A stretch of DNA of 41,565 nucleotides from Nemertoderma westbladi (taxonomy: Eukaryota > Xenacoelomorpha > Nemertodermatida > Nemertodermatidae): the NCBI GenBank assembly GCA_032718475.1, contig JAUCBJ010006081.1, positions 1 through 41,565 on the forward strand, written 5' to 3'. The notes under the pieces are model-generated. The model had not been told where the DNA came from and searched no databases. It was given only the letters and a program-made list of their open reading frames with translations. The position numbers were made by a program, and so were the translations under genes. How positions within the stretch are numbered: position 1 is the first letter of the stretch; each line of letters starts with the position of its first letter. This document shows positions 41,017 to 41,565 of the stretch, in pieces.

Positions 41017-41049
41017 GGGGGTGGGGGGTGGGGGGGGGGGGGGGGGGGG
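41017..41049. repeat. poly-G tract (G5 T G6 T G20)
   Basis: G-rich run ending in 20 uninterrupted G at 41030-41049, the fourth poly-G locus in the window. After it, to 41565, I see only AT-rich sequence. Confidence 0.85.
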
Positions 41050-41565
41050 TGTCGCAGTGGTACCCCCAACACCCTATGGGTTGGCCCCTGAGTGTATGTT
41101 ACATCCCTACACATCAATATCTATTCACAATAATTTATACTGAAATCTTATTTATAATTGCCAAATTAGCAGATTATTGATAATGTTTCGAAGTAGGCTA
41201 GCGTCTGCGTCTGACCGTGACCGTACCTAAATATATTCATTCAGATATCAGATGTTCAAATATTCTTAGCATATTACTGTAGTATGCCTACACCTAATAA
41301 TTACTGTAGTATTGTATCTCGTTTCTTAAATGGGAATAAATGGTGCCTAGTACTGGTAGTATGGTTCTTTACTGGTGAAGAAAGCTAATCTAAGGTATGG
41401 ATGATACTGGCATGTGGATTTAAAATATAATGACATAATTAATTGTCAGAATTATTGATAGGTCCTACCATACCGGTAACTGTATTTTTATGAAAAAAAT
41501 AATTCTCACTTCCTGCCCTTGCTGCTCTATTTTATTTATTACGCTATAGATCAAGAAAAATTATT

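Overview
This is a eukaryotic nuclear window, most likely from an invertebrate animal and probably a marine one. It has spliced coding exons, a decayed non-LTR retrotransposon of a type common in animals, tRNA-derived SINE heads read from the minus strand, very long tandem arrays, and many palindromic TACCGGTA and TAGGCCTA words. I cannot place the phylum. There are no bacterial operons, no CRISPR and no phage module. Nothing here looks like a multi-gene system.

Layout. 1-3590: a short 30-bp tandem repeat, then a frameshifted LINE (endonuclease, reverse transcriptase, C-terminal region) with an A/T-rich 3' end. 3713-6849: a 64-bp duplication, then a 1.5-kb segment present twice in tandem, each copy with a poly-G tract. 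6882-17716: a giant 48-bp array of about 226 units, with a 3.2-kb internal duplication. 17728-24342: the only convincing cellular gene, a split thioredoxin-fold protein on the plus strand. Five exons can be joined with consistent phase, and the third visible intron (intron B) is largely a 3-kb heptamer-based minisatellite. 24563-33118: a 35-bp AT-rich array of about 244 units, starting just after the gene's likely poly(A) signal. 33119-41565: a mosaic of SINE remnants, short tandem repeats (21, 25, 22 and about 31 bp), a (CCTAA)n tract, poly-G tracts up to 47 nt, a (TG)n tract, a palindrome-rich CpG-bearing stretch, and one small structured insert that could encode a Pol III-type RNA.

The gene and its surroundings. 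The thioredoxin-like gene lies between two arrays and carries a third in an intron; the three arrays make up about 22.5 kb, or 54% of the window. Joining the exons gives a 335-residue C-terminal product with a WCKSS active-site variant (CxxS), a GVPC cis-proline loop, an inserted basic linker of about 70 residues, and a Pro/Lys/Arg-rich tail. Its 5' exons were not found. Nearly all long open frames elsewhere are products of repeat periods divisible by three, or of heptamer repeats, and are not annotated as genes.
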